Of a DNA stretch of 64,000 nt, positions 53,327 to 62,368 are shown in pieces. The notes below the pieces were generated by a model that was given only the letters and a program-made list of their open reading frames with translations, did not search any database and had not been told where the DNA came from. The position numbers and the translations under genes are program-made. Origin of the DNA: Paracoccus salsus (GTDB lineage: Bacteria > Pseudomonadota > Alphaproteobacteria > Rhodobacterales > Rhodobacteraceae). Where the stretch lies: the NCBI RefSeq assembly GCF_021556615.1, contig NZ_JAKGGD010000002.1, positions 496,001 to 560,000 on the forward strand, written 5' to 3'. The first letter of the stretch is position 1. Each line of letters starts with the position of its first letter.

Positions 53327-54904
53327 TCATGCTCCCATAAGCACCCTTGCAGCCCTGACAAGAACCTTCGGATCAAGGTCTGTTCGCGCAACCGGAGGGG
53401 GCGCTTTCACCTTTCCGGTCATCGCCGCGGCAGCCATTCGTGCGGAACGGATCGAATACTCGACCGTAAAGACGCAATCACGCGGCAGTTCGCAGTACTG
53501 CCCCATCACCGCAAAGTTTCTTGAGCCTGCGGGGCGAATGTCGGGCCGATCTCCGGGGCTGCGGGGCATGAACTGGCTGGTGATGAACGGCATCCGGCAC
53601 GGAATGACGCGCGCCGTGTCAAACCATTGCATTTGCTGAACGCTCAGCCTCAGATGTCCGCAAAGCTCGGAGATGATTTCGTTTCCGGTTGCCTGCCACA
53701 TCGGTTTTTGCACGAAGTTTCCGGTGCGGTCCCCGCGCAAGCCATAGCCCCAGAACGTATAGGTGCCATGTTTCTGGCCGCGGAAATGGGGCTGATGAAA
53801 CAGGACCACCGACAGCGTCCATCCCGAGTCGGCAAACGTGACGAGGCCGCCCGTGCCTGTCCGGTTGTTGGTGAAATCCTCCATGAACTCGAAGAAATCG
53901 GGGCTGTCGAGGGTGACCGTGAAGGAATGCCACGCGGTTTTCCCGGTATCGCTGCAAAAGGCGCCGGGGCGGCCAAGCCCCTCGTGCCGTGCAGCCAGTT
54001 TTTGCCACAGGGCCCACGCGCCGCCCTCATGATCCTGAAGGCTGGGGGCCTGCTGGTTCGAGCCGATGACGGACCCGTCGGTCATCGAACCCAGCGTCAG
54101 ATACACGCGATCCTCAGTACCGACCGCCACGTTGCGGCCATCCGCGAGGATGAGATTTGTCACGAAACGATCCTGCCTTGTCCCTTCGATCGTGACATCC
54201 GCGATCTGTGCCAGGGTTTCGATCTTTAGTCCTCGATCCCGCAACCATGTCACGACAGGCGCAATCAGCGAGTCGTACTGGTTGTAGCGGGTCCGCAGTA
54301 TCCCGGCGATCCGCGTGAACCCGGGAAACAGATGGATGAACCGGCGCAGATAGCGGCGCATTTCGATCAGCGCGTGCCAGGGCTGGAACGAGAACATGGT
54401 GGACCACATCAGCCAGAAATTGCTTTCGAAAAAGCTGGGTCGGAACCAGTCCTCGATTGTCCGGTCACCAAGACTGCTTTCCGGGTGCAGGATCAGGCGA
54501 TTTATATCGAGAATGTCATGCGCACCAAGGGTCAGGTCATATCTGTCGTCGGCCGGCTTGCCGTCCTTGACGAGACGGCAGTTCGACGAGCCAGGAACCA
54601 TGCGATTGAAGGCAAGTATGTCATCCGTGACGGAGATCGTGGGGTCATCGGCGGATGGAATGGACGACAACAGGTCAAAGGTGCAGGCAAAGTGTTCCTC
54701 GAACATGCGCCCGCCACGGATCAGATAGCCGGTGCCTGCGTCACCCGATCCGTCCAGAGAGCCGCCGACAGCACCCGACTGTTCGTAGATGTGGATTCGT
54801 TCGCCGGGTATGCCGGCATCGCGCATCAGGAAAACAGCTGTCGCCAGACCCGCGATCCCTCCGCCGATGATGTGATGATCCTGCTGGGATACGGCCGTCT
54901 GCAT
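53327..54904 (-). CDS. Oleate hydratase (MCRA family flavoprotein)
   Basis: A 525-residue FAD enzyme that adds water to the cis-9 double bond of unsaturated fatty acids, giving 10-hydroxystearate from oleate. The dinucleotide fold is at the N-terminus (HHIIGGGIAGLATAVFLMRD, IHIYEQSGAVGGSLDG). Family blocks are YLIRGGRMFEEHFACTFDLL, FWLMWSTMFSFQPWHALIEM, RRYLRRFIHLFPG, YNQYDSLIAPVVTWLRDRG and FVQKPMWQATGNEIISELCG. RPAGSRNFAVMGQYCELPRD and FTVEYSIRSARMA near the end contact FAD and substrate. An AAGGAG site precedes the ATG. It stands alone; the truncated FMN reductase is converging. A role in membrane-lipid detoxification is inferred from the family. Confidence 0.94.
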   Translation of the reverse strand: MQTAVSQQDHHIIGGGIAGLATAVFLMRDAGIPGERIHIYEQSGAVGGSLDGSGDAGTGYLIRGGRMFEEHFACTFDLLSSIPSADDPTISVTDDILAFNRMVPGSSNCRLVKDGKPADDRYDLTLGAHDILDINRLILHPESSLGDRTIEDWFRPSFFESNFWLMWSTMFSFQPWHALIEMRRYLRRFIHLFPGFTRIAGILRTRYNQYDSLIAPVVTWLRDRGLKIETLAQIADVTIEGTRQDRFVTNLILADGRNVAVGTEDRVYLTLGSMTDGSVIGSNQQAPSLQDHEGGAWALWQKLAARHEGLGRPGAFCSDTGKTAWHSFTVTLDSPDFFEFMEDFTNNRTGTGGLVTFADSGWTLSVVLFHQPHFRGQKHGTYTFWGYGLRGDRTGNFVQKPMWQATGNEIISELCGHLRLSVQQMQWFDTARVIPCRMPFITSQFMPRSPGDRPDIRPAGSRNFAVMGQYCELPRDCVFTVEYSIRSARMAAAAMTGKVKAPPPVARTDLDPKVLVRAARVLMGA

Positions 54905-55194
54905 GATGGGTGCTCCTTGCCGTCGTGTCAGAAGGAGCCTGGCACATTGAAGATGTCGTGGCGTTGACGCGGATCAAGGCGAACCGGCCACGGCGATACC
55001 GGACCAGTCCAGGCCCCGCATCGGGAAGATCACGCGTGTCGCCGGGCATGACTGCCGGTGACGGAGACCAGACAGGGTGACTTTCCTCTCCGTCGTGGAT
55101 CGGGGCCAGCCATGGCTTGCTCACCCGCAGCGCAGACTCTAGAGGCAGGGGCGACACGCTCTTGCAGCCGAACCCCGTCAAGGACGACGTGCCA

Positions 55195-56682
55195 ATGCCC
55201 GCTGACAGACTCTCGCATCGCCAGCCAGACACGGATCGACCGGTCGCGCTGCTGCGGCTTTTCGGGCTGGCAGGGGGACCGGTTGGCGCGGCTCTGCTGC
55301 TGTGGCTCTCGCCTCCGGCGGACATGCCGCCGGAAGCGTGGCGGATGCTGGCCATCGCCTTGTGGATGGTCGTCTGGTGGTTGTCCGAGGCGCTGCCGAT
55401 CCCGGCCACGGGGCTGTTGCCGTTGGTGCTGATGCCGGTCATGGGCGTGCAGGACATGTCCGAGACCGCGGCACGCTATGCCAACCCGCTGATCTTCCTG
55501 TTCCTGGGCGGGTTTCTTCTGGCCGCCGCGATGCAGAGGGTGGGGCTGCACCGCCGGATCGCCCTGCGGATCGTGTCCGTTGTGGGTGCGGCGCCAGACC
55601 GGATCGTCCTGGGCTTCATGCTGGCCACGGCATTCCTGTCCATGTGGATCTCGAACACGGCGACCACGATCATGATGTTCGCGGTTGCCTTGTCGGTGAT
55701 CGACTTTGTCGGCCAGCGAACCCGTGACGACCGGATGGTGCGCAATTTCGGTGTCGCTCTGATGCTGGCTGTCGCCTATGCGGCGTCGATCGGCGGGTTG
55801 GGCACCCTGATCGGGTCGCCGCCCAACGCCATGCTGGTCAGTTTCGTGCAACAGACCTACGGGATCGAGGTCAGCTTTGCCCGCTGGATGATGATCGGAC
55901 TGCCAGTCGTCGTCGTGATGCTGCCGCTGACATGGTTGCTGCTGACCCGCGTGCTGTTTCCTGCGCGCAGGATGGATGTGGGCGATGCCGGCAGGCTTGT
56001 GCGCGCAGAGTTGAAGGCGATGGGTCCGATGAACCGCGGCGAAGGTCTGGTGGCGGCCGTGTTCGGGGCCGCCGCCCTGGGCTGGATGCTTCGCGACCCC
56101 CTGGTGCGGCTGACGGGCCTGCCGCTGGATGATGCGATGATCGCCATCACCGCAGCCCTGATCCTGTTCGGCGTGCCGGTGTCGCGCAATCCAGGGCGCT
56201 ATGCGCTGGATTGGGCCGCCACGCGTGACCTGCCCTGGGGGATTCTTCTGCTCTTCGGAGGCGGGCTGGCGCTGGCCAGCGGCTTTACCTCCTCGGGTCT
56301 GGCGCAGGTCATCGGCGAAAGCGTGGCCGGCATCGACATCGGCACCGTCTTTCTGGTCCTGGCCGTGCTGGTCGCCATTGTCTATCTGACCGAGATCACC
56401 TCGAACACGGCCTCTACGGCGACGTTTCTCCCGATTCTGGGCGCTGTCGCCGTGGGATTGGAACTGAATGTGCTGATCCTGACCGTGCCGGTTGCCCTCG
56501 GTGCTTCCATGGCCTTCATGATGCCCGTGGCGACGCCGCCCAATGCCATCGTCTTCGCCTATGAGCGGATGCAGCTTTCCGACATGGTGCGTGCGGGGCT
56601 GTTGATGAACATCATGGCCATTGCCGTGGCCTTCGGCGTTTTCGTTCTGCTGGGGCCGCTGGTGTTCGGCATCGACTTCTAG
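55195..56682 (+). CDS. DASS (SLC13) family anion:sodium symporter
   Basis: A 495-residue inner-membrane transporter of di- and tricarboxylates or sulfate. Na+-binding motifs occur in both repeats: SNTATTIMMFAVALSV and IGGLGTLIGSPPNAMLVSF in the first, TSNTASTATFLPILG and PVATPPNAIVFAYERMQLSD in the second. Eleven or more hydrophobic segments. The start at 55195 (MPADRLSHRQPDTDRPVALL) has AAGGA ten bases upstream. The frame could open at 55117 with 26 unrelated residues. It converges with the AckA-PduL fusion gene. A carboxylate substrate is likely but not proven. Confidence 0.92.
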   Translation: MPADRLSHRQPDTDRPVALLRLFGLAGGPVGAALLLWLSPPADMPPEAWRMLAIALWMVVWWLSEALPIPATGLLPLVLMPVMGVQDMSETAARYANPLIFLFLGGFLLAAAMQRVGLHRRIALRIVSVVGAAPDRIVLGFMLATAFLSMWISNTATTIMMFAVALSVIDFVGQRTRDDRMVRNFGVALMLAVAYAASIGGLGTLIGSPPNAMLVSFVQQTYGIEVSFARWMMIGLPVVVVMLPLTWLLLTRVLFPARRMDVGDAGRLVRAELKAMGPMNRGEGLVAAVFGAAALGWMLRDPLVRLTGLPLDDAMIAITAALILFGVPVSRNPGRYALDWAATRDLPWGILLLFGGGLALASGFTSSGLAQVIGESVAGIDIGTVFLVLAVLVAIVYLTEITSNTASTATFLPILGAVAVGLELNVLILTVPVALGASMAFMMPVATPPNAIVFAYERMQLSDMVRAGLLMNIMAIAVAFGVFVLLGPLVFGIDF

Positions 56683-56789
56683 CCACCCGCCCGAATTGCG
56701 CGCACCGGGGCATGCCGGATGACCCGCCCCCGGCCGTCCGTTTTCGTGACCAGCCTCCCCGCGGTCGGTCGGAGCCCGGGTCACGACAG

Positions 56790-56835
56790 CCGTCCCAAGG
56801 ATCGGCGCGCACGAGGCCCCGCTATCTTGGGACGG
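56790..56835. terminator. Long-spaced inverted repeat at the convergent DASS / ackA-pduL junction
   Basis: CCGTCCCAAG (56790-56799) and CTTGGGACGG (56826-56835) are perfect 10-bp arms with a 26-bp spacer. The right arm lies in the last codons of the ackA-pduL gene. A bidirectional terminator role is plausible for this convergent pair. No T-run. Confidence 0.4.
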
Positions 56836-58609
56836 CCCGGATCTGCGGAGCCAGTTCACCCTCGGCGACTCCGACGATACCGGCTGCGTTCGCTTCGTCG
56901 GTGTCGATATGCATCTCGGTGGCCGCTCCGGGCGCGACACGCACCAGCGTGCGCCCAAAGACCAGCCCGCGCCCACCGGCGCCGTGCACCTCGATATCGA
57001 CCAGTTCGCCATCCTCCAGGCCCATCGCCGCGGCGTCGGCGGGATTGGTGTGGATATGGCGCGCCGCAACGATCAGCCCGGCGGATTCGACCTCTCCATG
57101 GGGTCCGATCAGACGCACCCTGGGCGTATTCTCAAGCTGGCCGCTGTCGCGCACGGGTGCGTCGATACCAAGCGCGAAACTGTCGGTGCGCGAGACCTCG
57201 ATCTGGGTGCGGTCGCGCAGCGGACCAAGGATCGCCACATGCGGCAAGCGGCCCTTCGGCCCCTCAAGGGTGATGCGCTCGCGGGCGACCCAGTTCCCGG
57301 GCTGGCGCAGCGGTGCCTCCTCGGTCAGGCGATACCCGGGGCCGAAAAGCGCCTCGACGGTCGCGGTGGACAGGTGAACATGACGCCCCGAGACCGCGAT
57401 CGGTATCGAGATCGGACGCGGGGGCGCGGCGGCGCGGCCAATCAACTGCCGCAACTCGCGCGCAATCATCAGCTGTTCGGCCGTCTCGGTGACGATCACC
57501 GCGACGCGGCTGCCCTGTGCCTGAAGCTGCGGAGCGGCACGATCCGACAGGTCGGGCGCCCGGTTCCGGTCCTCGTCCAGCATCAGACCCAGGAATTCCA
57601 GCCCGTCACAGATCCGGCGCCGCATCGAGGCCGAATTCTCGCCGATGCCGCCGGTGAAGACGACGGCATCCACGCCCCCCATCGCCGCCGCATAGGCACC
57701 GATATACTTGCGCGCCCTGTAGGCGTAGAGATTGATGGCAAGCTGCGCCTCGGCATCGCCCTCGGCCGCCCGCTTCTCGACATCGCGCATGTCCGAACTG
57801 CCGGTCAGCGCCTTCAGCCCGCTTTCGGAATAAAGCGCCTGTTCGATCTGCGGAATATCCAGCCCAAGCTGGCGCTGCAGAAAGCCGAAGGCGCCGGGGT
57901 CGATATCACCCGACCGCGTGCCCATCACCAGCCCTTCCAGCGGCGTCATCCCCATCGAGGTGTCGACGCTGGCACCGTACTGGACCGCGCAGGCGCTGGC
58001 GCCATTGCCCAGATGCACGCTGATCATGCGCAGCGCGGCAAGGGGCTGGCCAAGCGCCTCGGCGGCCCGATGCGCGACATATTTGTGCGATGTACCGTGA
58101 AAGCCGAAGCGGCGCAGCCCCGCGTCCCGCCACTCCGCCGGCACGGCGTAAGTCGTCGCCCGCGCGGGATTGGTCAGGTGAAAGCTGGTGTCGAACACCG
58201 CCACCTGCGGCAGATCGGGCCACACTCGCCGCGCCAGACGCATCGCATCCAGCATCGCGGGGTTGTGCAACGGGGCAAGCGGCGTCTGCGCCTCGATCCG
58301 GGCAATCATGGCCTCGTCGATCAGCGCCGGTCCGGTGAATTCGGTGCCGCCATGGACAAATCGATGGCCGACAGCGTCGATCTGCGTCAGGTCGTGCGCT
58401 GCCAGGACGTCCGGTACCGCCTCGATGGAAGCGGCAAGGTCGGAATGCGGGGCATGGCCCCGTTCCGGCTCGCAGTCGGGGCCGACAAACGCATAGTCGC
58501 AGCCGTCCTCGCGAAACCGGTCGAAACTGCCCTTGAAGAGATGGTCGTCGCCATCGAAGAAACCGAATTTCAGGCTTGAGCTGCCTGCGTTGAAGACAAG
58601 TATCCTCAT
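56822..58609 (-). CDS. Acetate kinase - PduL phosphotransacylase fusion protein
   Basis: A 595-residue two-domain protein from an ATG at 58609 with GAGG eight bases upstream. Residues 1-about 395 are acetate/propionate kinase: VFNAGSSSLKFGFFDG, HRFVHGG, VAVFDTSFHLTNPA, FGFHGTSHKYVAHRAAEALG, SVHLGNGASACAVQ, MTPLEGLVMGTRSGDIDPGA and VVFTGGIGENSASM. Residues from about 399 are a PduL-type phosphotransacylase: AVSGRHVHLS and VAARHIHTNP (zinc-binding histidines), IEVSRTDSFALGIDAPVRDS, and MHIDTDEANAAGI. The chain could convert acetate to acetyl phosphate to acetyl-CoA or the reverse. I see no frameshift between the halves. Microcompartment shell genes are absent, so it is probably cytosolic. Confidence 0.93.
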   Translation of the reverse strand: MRILVFNAGSSSLKFGFFDGDDHLFKGSFDRFREDGCDYAFVGPDCEPERGHAPHSDLAASIEAVPDVLAAHDLTQIDAVGHRFVHGGTEFTGPALIDEAMIARIEAQTPLAPLHNPAMLDAMRLARRVWPDLPQVAVFDTSFHLTNPARATTYAVPAEWRDAGLRRFGFHGTSHKYVAHRAAEALGQPLAALRMISVHLGNGASACAVQYGASVDTSMGMTPLEGLVMGTRSGDIDPGAFGFLQRQLGLDIPQIEQALYSESGLKALTGSSDMRDVEKRAAEGDAEAQLAINLYAYRARKYIGAYAAAMGGVDAVVFTGGIGENSASMRRRICDGLEFLGLMLDEDRNRAPDLSDRAAPQLQAQGSRVAVIVTETAEQLMIARELRQLIGRAAAPPRPISIPIAVSGRHVHLSTATVEALFGPGYRLTEEAPLRQPGNWVARERITLEGPKGRLPHVAILGPLRDRTQIEVSRTDSFALGIDAPVRDSGQLENTPRVRLIGPHGEVESAGLIVAARHIHTNPADAAAMGLEDGELVDIEVHGAGGRGLVFGRTLVRVAPGAATEMHIDTDEANAAGIVGVAEGELAPQIRAVPR

Positions 58610-58786
58610 GCGTTGACCTCGTTCGGGTTGCGTTTCGGACAGGCTCCGGCGCGCTTTTCGATCTGCGCAATCGCAAGCCGCAGCTAACAGATTCCTGCGC
58701 CAGAGGCCAGAAATCCCGACTGACACGGCGTGATGGCCGGTTCGGGAAGCGATCTCACCGTTCGAAGCCGGATGCGCGCCGGCGCC

Positions 58787-58810
58787 GCGCCTGCCCGATC
58801 GGGCAGGTGC
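58787..58810 (-). terminator. Palindromic hairpin in the DUF2892 - ackA/pduL gap
   Basis: GCGCCTGCCC-GATC-GGGCAGGTGC: ten-base-pair stem with one G-T wobble and the loop GATC, about 135 bp past the DUF2892 stop. The whole gap (58610-58944, 335 bp) has no supportable gene. It probably holds this terminator and the ackA-pduL promoter. Confidence 0.4.
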
Positions 58811-58944
58811 CCGCCGCGACGCGTGATGCCGTCGCGACGCAACGCGCAGCCCCACGCCCAGCCAATGCCGGGTGTGAGGCTTCACGGGGCCTTGCACAGC
58901 GCACACACGGCCTGCGCGCGGTGGTGTTGCGCAAGCCCGGCCGG

Positions 58945-59136
58945 TCAGCGTCTGGCCGGGCAGGTCCTGATTCCAAGCAGCGTATAGGCCGGGCACCAGC
59001 CGATCAGGCCGGTCGCAAGCGGCACCAGGCCGATCAGCCCCCACATCGATTGCGGTCCGACAAACACCAGCGACAACAGCACAAGGCCGACGATGATGCG
59101 CAGGGCGCGGTCGATATTTCCTTCGTTTCTGGTCAT
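58945..59136 (-). CDS. DUF2892 (YgaP-type) small membrane protein
   Basis: A 63-residue protein with two hydrophobic segments: NIDRALRIIVGLVLLSLVFV and MWGLIGLVPLATGLIGWCPA, ending YTLLGIRTCPARR. This 'GxxDRxxRxxxGxxLL ... GxxPLxTGxxGxCPxYxLxGxxTC' pattern, with its two conserved Cys, is the DUF2892 family, known as the membrane anchor of YgaP rhodanese. Here it stands without a rhodanese domain. The start at 59136 has AGGAG upstream; the frame opens further upstream without meaning. It follows a Crp/Fnr regulator gene on the same strand with a 70-bp gap, suggesting control by it. Confidence 0.85.
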   Translation of the reverse strand: MTRNEGNIDRALRIIVGLVLLSLVFVGPQSMWGLIGLVPLATGLIGWCPAYTLLGIRTCPARR

Positions 59137-59206
59137 GGCCAGGAGCTCCTTCAAATGGATGATGCCCAAGCATAGGGATCGTCGCCCCGCGAGGACGGTG
59201 ACAAAG

Positions 59207-59797
59207 TCACCGCGGATCTGCGACAATTCGTTCCAGGGCCGGCCTGTCGAGCAGCGCGACACCGTCCGCCATCTGCCGGACCAGGCCGCGCCGCGAGAAT
59301 TCAGACAGTCTGCGCGAGACATAGGCCCGCCCCGAGGCCGTTTCCGAGGCCAGTGCCGCATGTGTCGCCGTCACCTTGCCGCTTGCGTCGGCAAGCCGCA
59401 ACAACACCTTGGCCAGCCGGGCGTCGAAGCTGGTGAGGACCACCTCTTCGATGAGCAACTGGTATTCGAAGAACCGTGACGCGACCGAATGCATGATCCG
59501 GCTGCGAAACGCATCGTCCTGGGCAAGCCGCCTCTGGAAATCCTCGGCCGGGACAAGGTCGCCTTCCAGGTCGGTTTCCGCCACACCCTCGGCGCTGTAG
59601 CTGTTCCCCTCGACCAGACAGGAAAATGTCTGAAGGCACACATCGCCGGGCCGGACGCGGTAAAGCACGACCTCGCGCCCGCTTGCGCCGGTCAGCGTCA
59701 CCTTGATCGTTCCCGCCGACAGGGTCACGAAGCCCGGGCAGTCCTGCCCCGGCTGGAAGATCACCTTGCCTTTCGGCGCCTCGAACTTGCGCATCAT
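59207..59797 (-). CDS. Crp/Fnr family transcriptional regulator
   Basis: About 196 residues. The cyclic-nucleotide-binding-like sensor domain (GKVIFQPGQDCPGFVTLSAG, SGREVVLYRVRPGDVCLQTF, YSAEGVAETDLEGDLVPAED) is followed by a dimer helix (FFEYQLLIEEVVLTSFDARL) and the winged HTH (VTATHAALASETASGRAYVS then RRLSEFSRRGLV). The N-terminal four-Cys iron-sulfur motif of true Fnr is absent. Cysteines in QDCPG and DVCLQTFSC could sense redox or sulfur species, but that is inference. The start at 59797 or 59794 (tandem ATG) is preferred; 59824 is possible. This is the intact relative of the two decayed regulators near 31-33 kb. Confidence 0.9.
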   Translation of the reverse strand: MMRKFEAPKGKVIFQPGQDCPGFVTLSAGTIKVTLTGASGREVVLYRVRPGDVCLQTFSCLVEGNSYSAEGVAETDLEGDLVPAEDFQRRLAQDDAFRSRIMHSVASRFFEYQLLIEEVVLTSFDARLAKVLLRLADASGKVTATHAALASETASGRAYVSRRLSEFSRRGLVRQMADGVALLDRPALERIVADPR

Positions 59798-59952
59798 GAC
59801 GGCTGGGCCACCTCTGCAAGACATGTTGTCATTCGCCGGGCGTCATCCGGGATCGCCTTCCCCCAACCGCCCGAAGCCGGACCTTGGCACAGGCCGCGCC
59901 GCGCATCCAGATGATCGTGCCCGTCGGCGGGCCGCACCAGGAACGCGTCTCT

Positions 59953-62343
59953 CTAGCTGCCGATCGGCGCGATATGCCAGATGTCGCGCATGTAGCCCCG
60001 GATCGTGCGATCCGAGGAAAAGAAGCCCGAGCGGGCAATGTTCAGCGCGGCCATCCGATCCCAGCCGGCGCTGTCGCGATACGCCGCATCGACCGTGCGC
60101 TGGGTGCCGAAATAATCATCGAAATCCGACGTGACAAGGAACGGGTCATCGTTCCATGTGCGGTCCAGAAGCGAGAAATACGGATCGGCGCGGCCGCCCG
60201 AGAACCGGCCCTCGGCGACCATCTGCAAGGCGGCCCGAAGATCGGCACTGGCCTCGATGGCGGCGCGGGCATGGCCGGGGATGGCACGGAGCTTGTCGGC
60301 CTCGTCCGCGGTCAGGCCGAACAGGAAGAAGTTCCCGGCCCCGACATGGTCGCGGATCTCGACATTGGCACCGTCCAGCGTGCCGATGGTCAGCGCGCCG
60401 TTCATGGTGAATTTCATGTTGCCGGTGCCCGATGCCTCCTTGCCGGCAGTCGAGATCTGTTCGGACAGGTCGGCTGCCGGGACAAGATCCTCGGCCATCG
60501 AGACATTGTAGTTGGGCGGATAGGCGATCTGCAGCAGGTCACGCGTCACCGGGTCGGTGTTGATCGTGGCAGCGACGTCGTTGATCAGGTGGATCACGGT
60601 CTTGGCCAGCCAGTAGCCGGGCGCGGCCTTGCCACCGAAGATCTTGACGCGCGGCGTCCAGTCGCCGTTCGGGTCATCGTGGATGCGCCGCCACAGCGCG
60701 ATCGCCTCGAGGATGTTCAGCAACTGGCGCTTGTATTCATGGATGCGCTTGACCTGCACGTCGAAGATCGCGTCCGGGTCGGCCTTGACGCCCAGCCCGG
60801 CCAGCAGCCCGTCGGACAGCCAGACCTTGTTGGCGCGCTTGGCGGCGTGCAGCCGGTCGAGAAAGCCCGCATCATCGGCAAAGGGTTCCAGCCGCTGCAA
60901 CTGGTCCAGATCGCCCGTCCAGCCGTCGCCGATCGTCTCGTCAAGCAGCGCCGACAGCGCCGGGTTCGACATCCGCAGCCAGCGGCGCGGCGTGACGCCG
61001 TTGGTTTCGTTCACGATCCGGTCGGGATGCAGCTTGTGCAGATCCGCGAAGACGGTCGATTTGACCAGTTCGGTATGCAGCGCCGAGACGCCGTTCACAC
61101 GGCCCGCCATGATGAAGGCCAGCTCTCCCATCTGAACCTGGTCGTGCCTGACGATGCCGACATGCTGGGGCCGGCCGCTGGTCTTGCGGTGGTCGTCGTC
61201 GATCATCTGGATGATCTGCATGTGACGGGGCAGCACCCGGCCCATCAGCCATGTGGACCAGCGTTCCAGCGCCTCGGGCAGCAGCGTGTGGTTGGTGTAG
61301 TTCAGGGTTCCGCGCGCCAGTTCCAGCGCCCGGGCGAAATCCATCCCGTGATCGTCCATCAACAGGCGGATCAGTTCCGGCCCGGCGATGGCGGGATGGG
61401 TGTCGTTCAGCTGGATCGCGACCTTTTCGGGCAACAGGGACAGGTCGTCATGTTCGGCCAGAAAGCGGCGCAGGATGTCCTGAAGCGCGGCGGCGGTCAG
61501 GAAATATTCCTGCTTGAGCCGCAACTCCTTGCCCGATTCGGTGCCGTCGTCGGGATAGAGCACGCGCGACAGCGTGCGGGCCAGCGCCTCGGGCTCGGCG
61601 GCCGCCGCATGGTCGCCGGCATTGAAGCGGTGCAGGTCGAACAGCGTCGTCGGATGCGCCCCCCACAGCCGCAGCGTGTTGGCCCATTCGCCCTTCCAGC
61701 CGATCACCGGCGTGTCATAGGCGCGCGCGACCACGCTTTCGCCCGGATGCCAGACGGCGCGGCCGTCCACGGTCTCGACATGGCCCTTGAAGCCGATGGT
61801 GAAGCTGTAGTCGAGACGGACGAATTCCCAGGGATGGGGCTGGTTCAGCCAGTCCTCGGGGGTTTCGACCTGCTGGCCGGCCTCGAATCGCTGGCGGAAC
61901 AGGCCATGTTCGTAGCGGATGCCATAGCCGAGGGCGGGGCATTTCAGCGATGACAGCGATTCCATGAAACAGGCCGCCAGCCGGCCCAGCCCGCCATTGC
62001 CCAGTGCCGCGTCGGGTTCGTCGTCGAGGATTTCCTGCTTGTCGAGGCCCAGCGTCTCGAGCGCCTCATCCATCAGGTCGTCGAGGCCCAGGTTGATGAT
62101 CGCGTCGCCCAGCATCCGGCCGATCAGGAATTCCATCGACAGGTAGTAGACCCGCTTGGCGCCCTGGTCGCGGGCGGCGCGGATGCCGGCCATCCACGGC
62201 GTCACGATCAGGTCGCGGATCGTGTAGCTGACCGCCAGGCGCCAGTCGAAGGTCGTGGCGAATTCCGTGCCGCGGCCCTGGGTGTGGGTCAAGTGATAAA
62301 GGATCTGGTCGCGAAGATCCTGTGCGGAAGGAAACTGGGTCAA
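59953..62343 (-). CDS. glgP: Glycogen/starch/alpha-glucan phosphorylase
   Basis: A 796-residue GT35 enzyme releasing glucose-1-phosphate from alpha-1,4-glucans. The PLP lysine is Lys644 in GTGNMKFTMNGALTIGTLDG. Other blocks are RVYYLSMEFLIGRMLGDAI, AALGNGGLGRLAACFMESL, VAIQLNDTHPAIAGPELIRL, NYTNHTLLPEALERW and VKRIHEYKRQLLNILEA. The chosen start is a TTG at 62343 with AGAGG six bases upstream, giving LTQFPSAQDLRDQI as the mature beginning. The ATG at 62418 lies inside the 3' end of the amylosucrase-like gene and adds Cys-rich unrelated sequence. It follows that gene by 25 bp, so both glucan enzymes are probably co-transcribed. Confidence 0.95.
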   Translation of the reverse strand: MTQFPSAQDLRDQILYHLTHTQGRGTEFATTFDWRLAVSYTIRDLIVTPWMAGIRAARDQGAKRVYYLSMEFLIGRMLGDAIINLGLDDLMDEALETLGLDKQEILDDEPDAALGNGGLGRLAACFMESLSSLKCPALGYGIRYEHGLFRQRFEAGQQVETPEDWLNQPHPWEFVRLDYSFTIGFKGHVETVDGRAVWHPGESVVARAYDTPVIGWKGEWANTLRLWGAHPTTLFDLHRFNAGDHAAAAEPEALARTLSRVLYPDDGTESGKELRLKQEYFLTAAALQDILRRFLAEHDDLSLLPEKVAIQLNDTHPAIAGPELIRLLMDDHGMDFARALELARGTLNYTNHTLLPEALERWSTWLMGRVLPRHMQIIQMIDDDHRKTSGRPQHVGIVRHDQVQMGELAFIMAGRVNGVSALHTELVKSTVFADLHKLHPDRIVNETNGVTPRRWLRMSNPALSALLDETIGDGWTGDLDQLQRLEPFADDAGFLDRLHAAKRANKVWLSDGLLAGLGVKADPDAIFDVQVKRIHEYKRQLLNILEAIALWRRIHDDPNGDWTPRVKIFGGKAAPGYWLAKTVIHLINDVAATINTDPVTRDLLQIAYPPNYNVSMAEDLVPAADLSEQISTAGKEASGTGNMKFTMNGALTIGTLDGANVEIRDHVGAGNFFLFGLTADEADKLRAIPGHARAAIEASADLRAALQMVAEGRFSGGRADPYFSLLDRTWNDDPFLVTSDFDDYFGTQRTVDAAYRDSAGWDRMAALNIARSGFFSSDRTIRGYMRDIWHIAPIGS

Positions 62344-62368
62344 ATCGGGCCTCTTGCGGCGTTGAAGA

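Noticed and set aside
55030..57069. 679-codon minus-strand frame opposite the DASS transporter
   Set aside because: Low-complexity His/Gln/Arg/Asp translation. The plus strand has the real transporter with both Na+-binding motifs.
57400..57430. Separate start codon for a stand-alone pduL gene
   Set aside because: The AckA frame continues without a stop through the linker into PduL, and no ribosome-binding site with ATG/GTG was found at the domain boundary.
59884..61953. 689-codon plus-strand frame opposite glgP
   Set aside because: Antisense shadow of a fully conserved glycogen phosphorylase; no recognisable domain.
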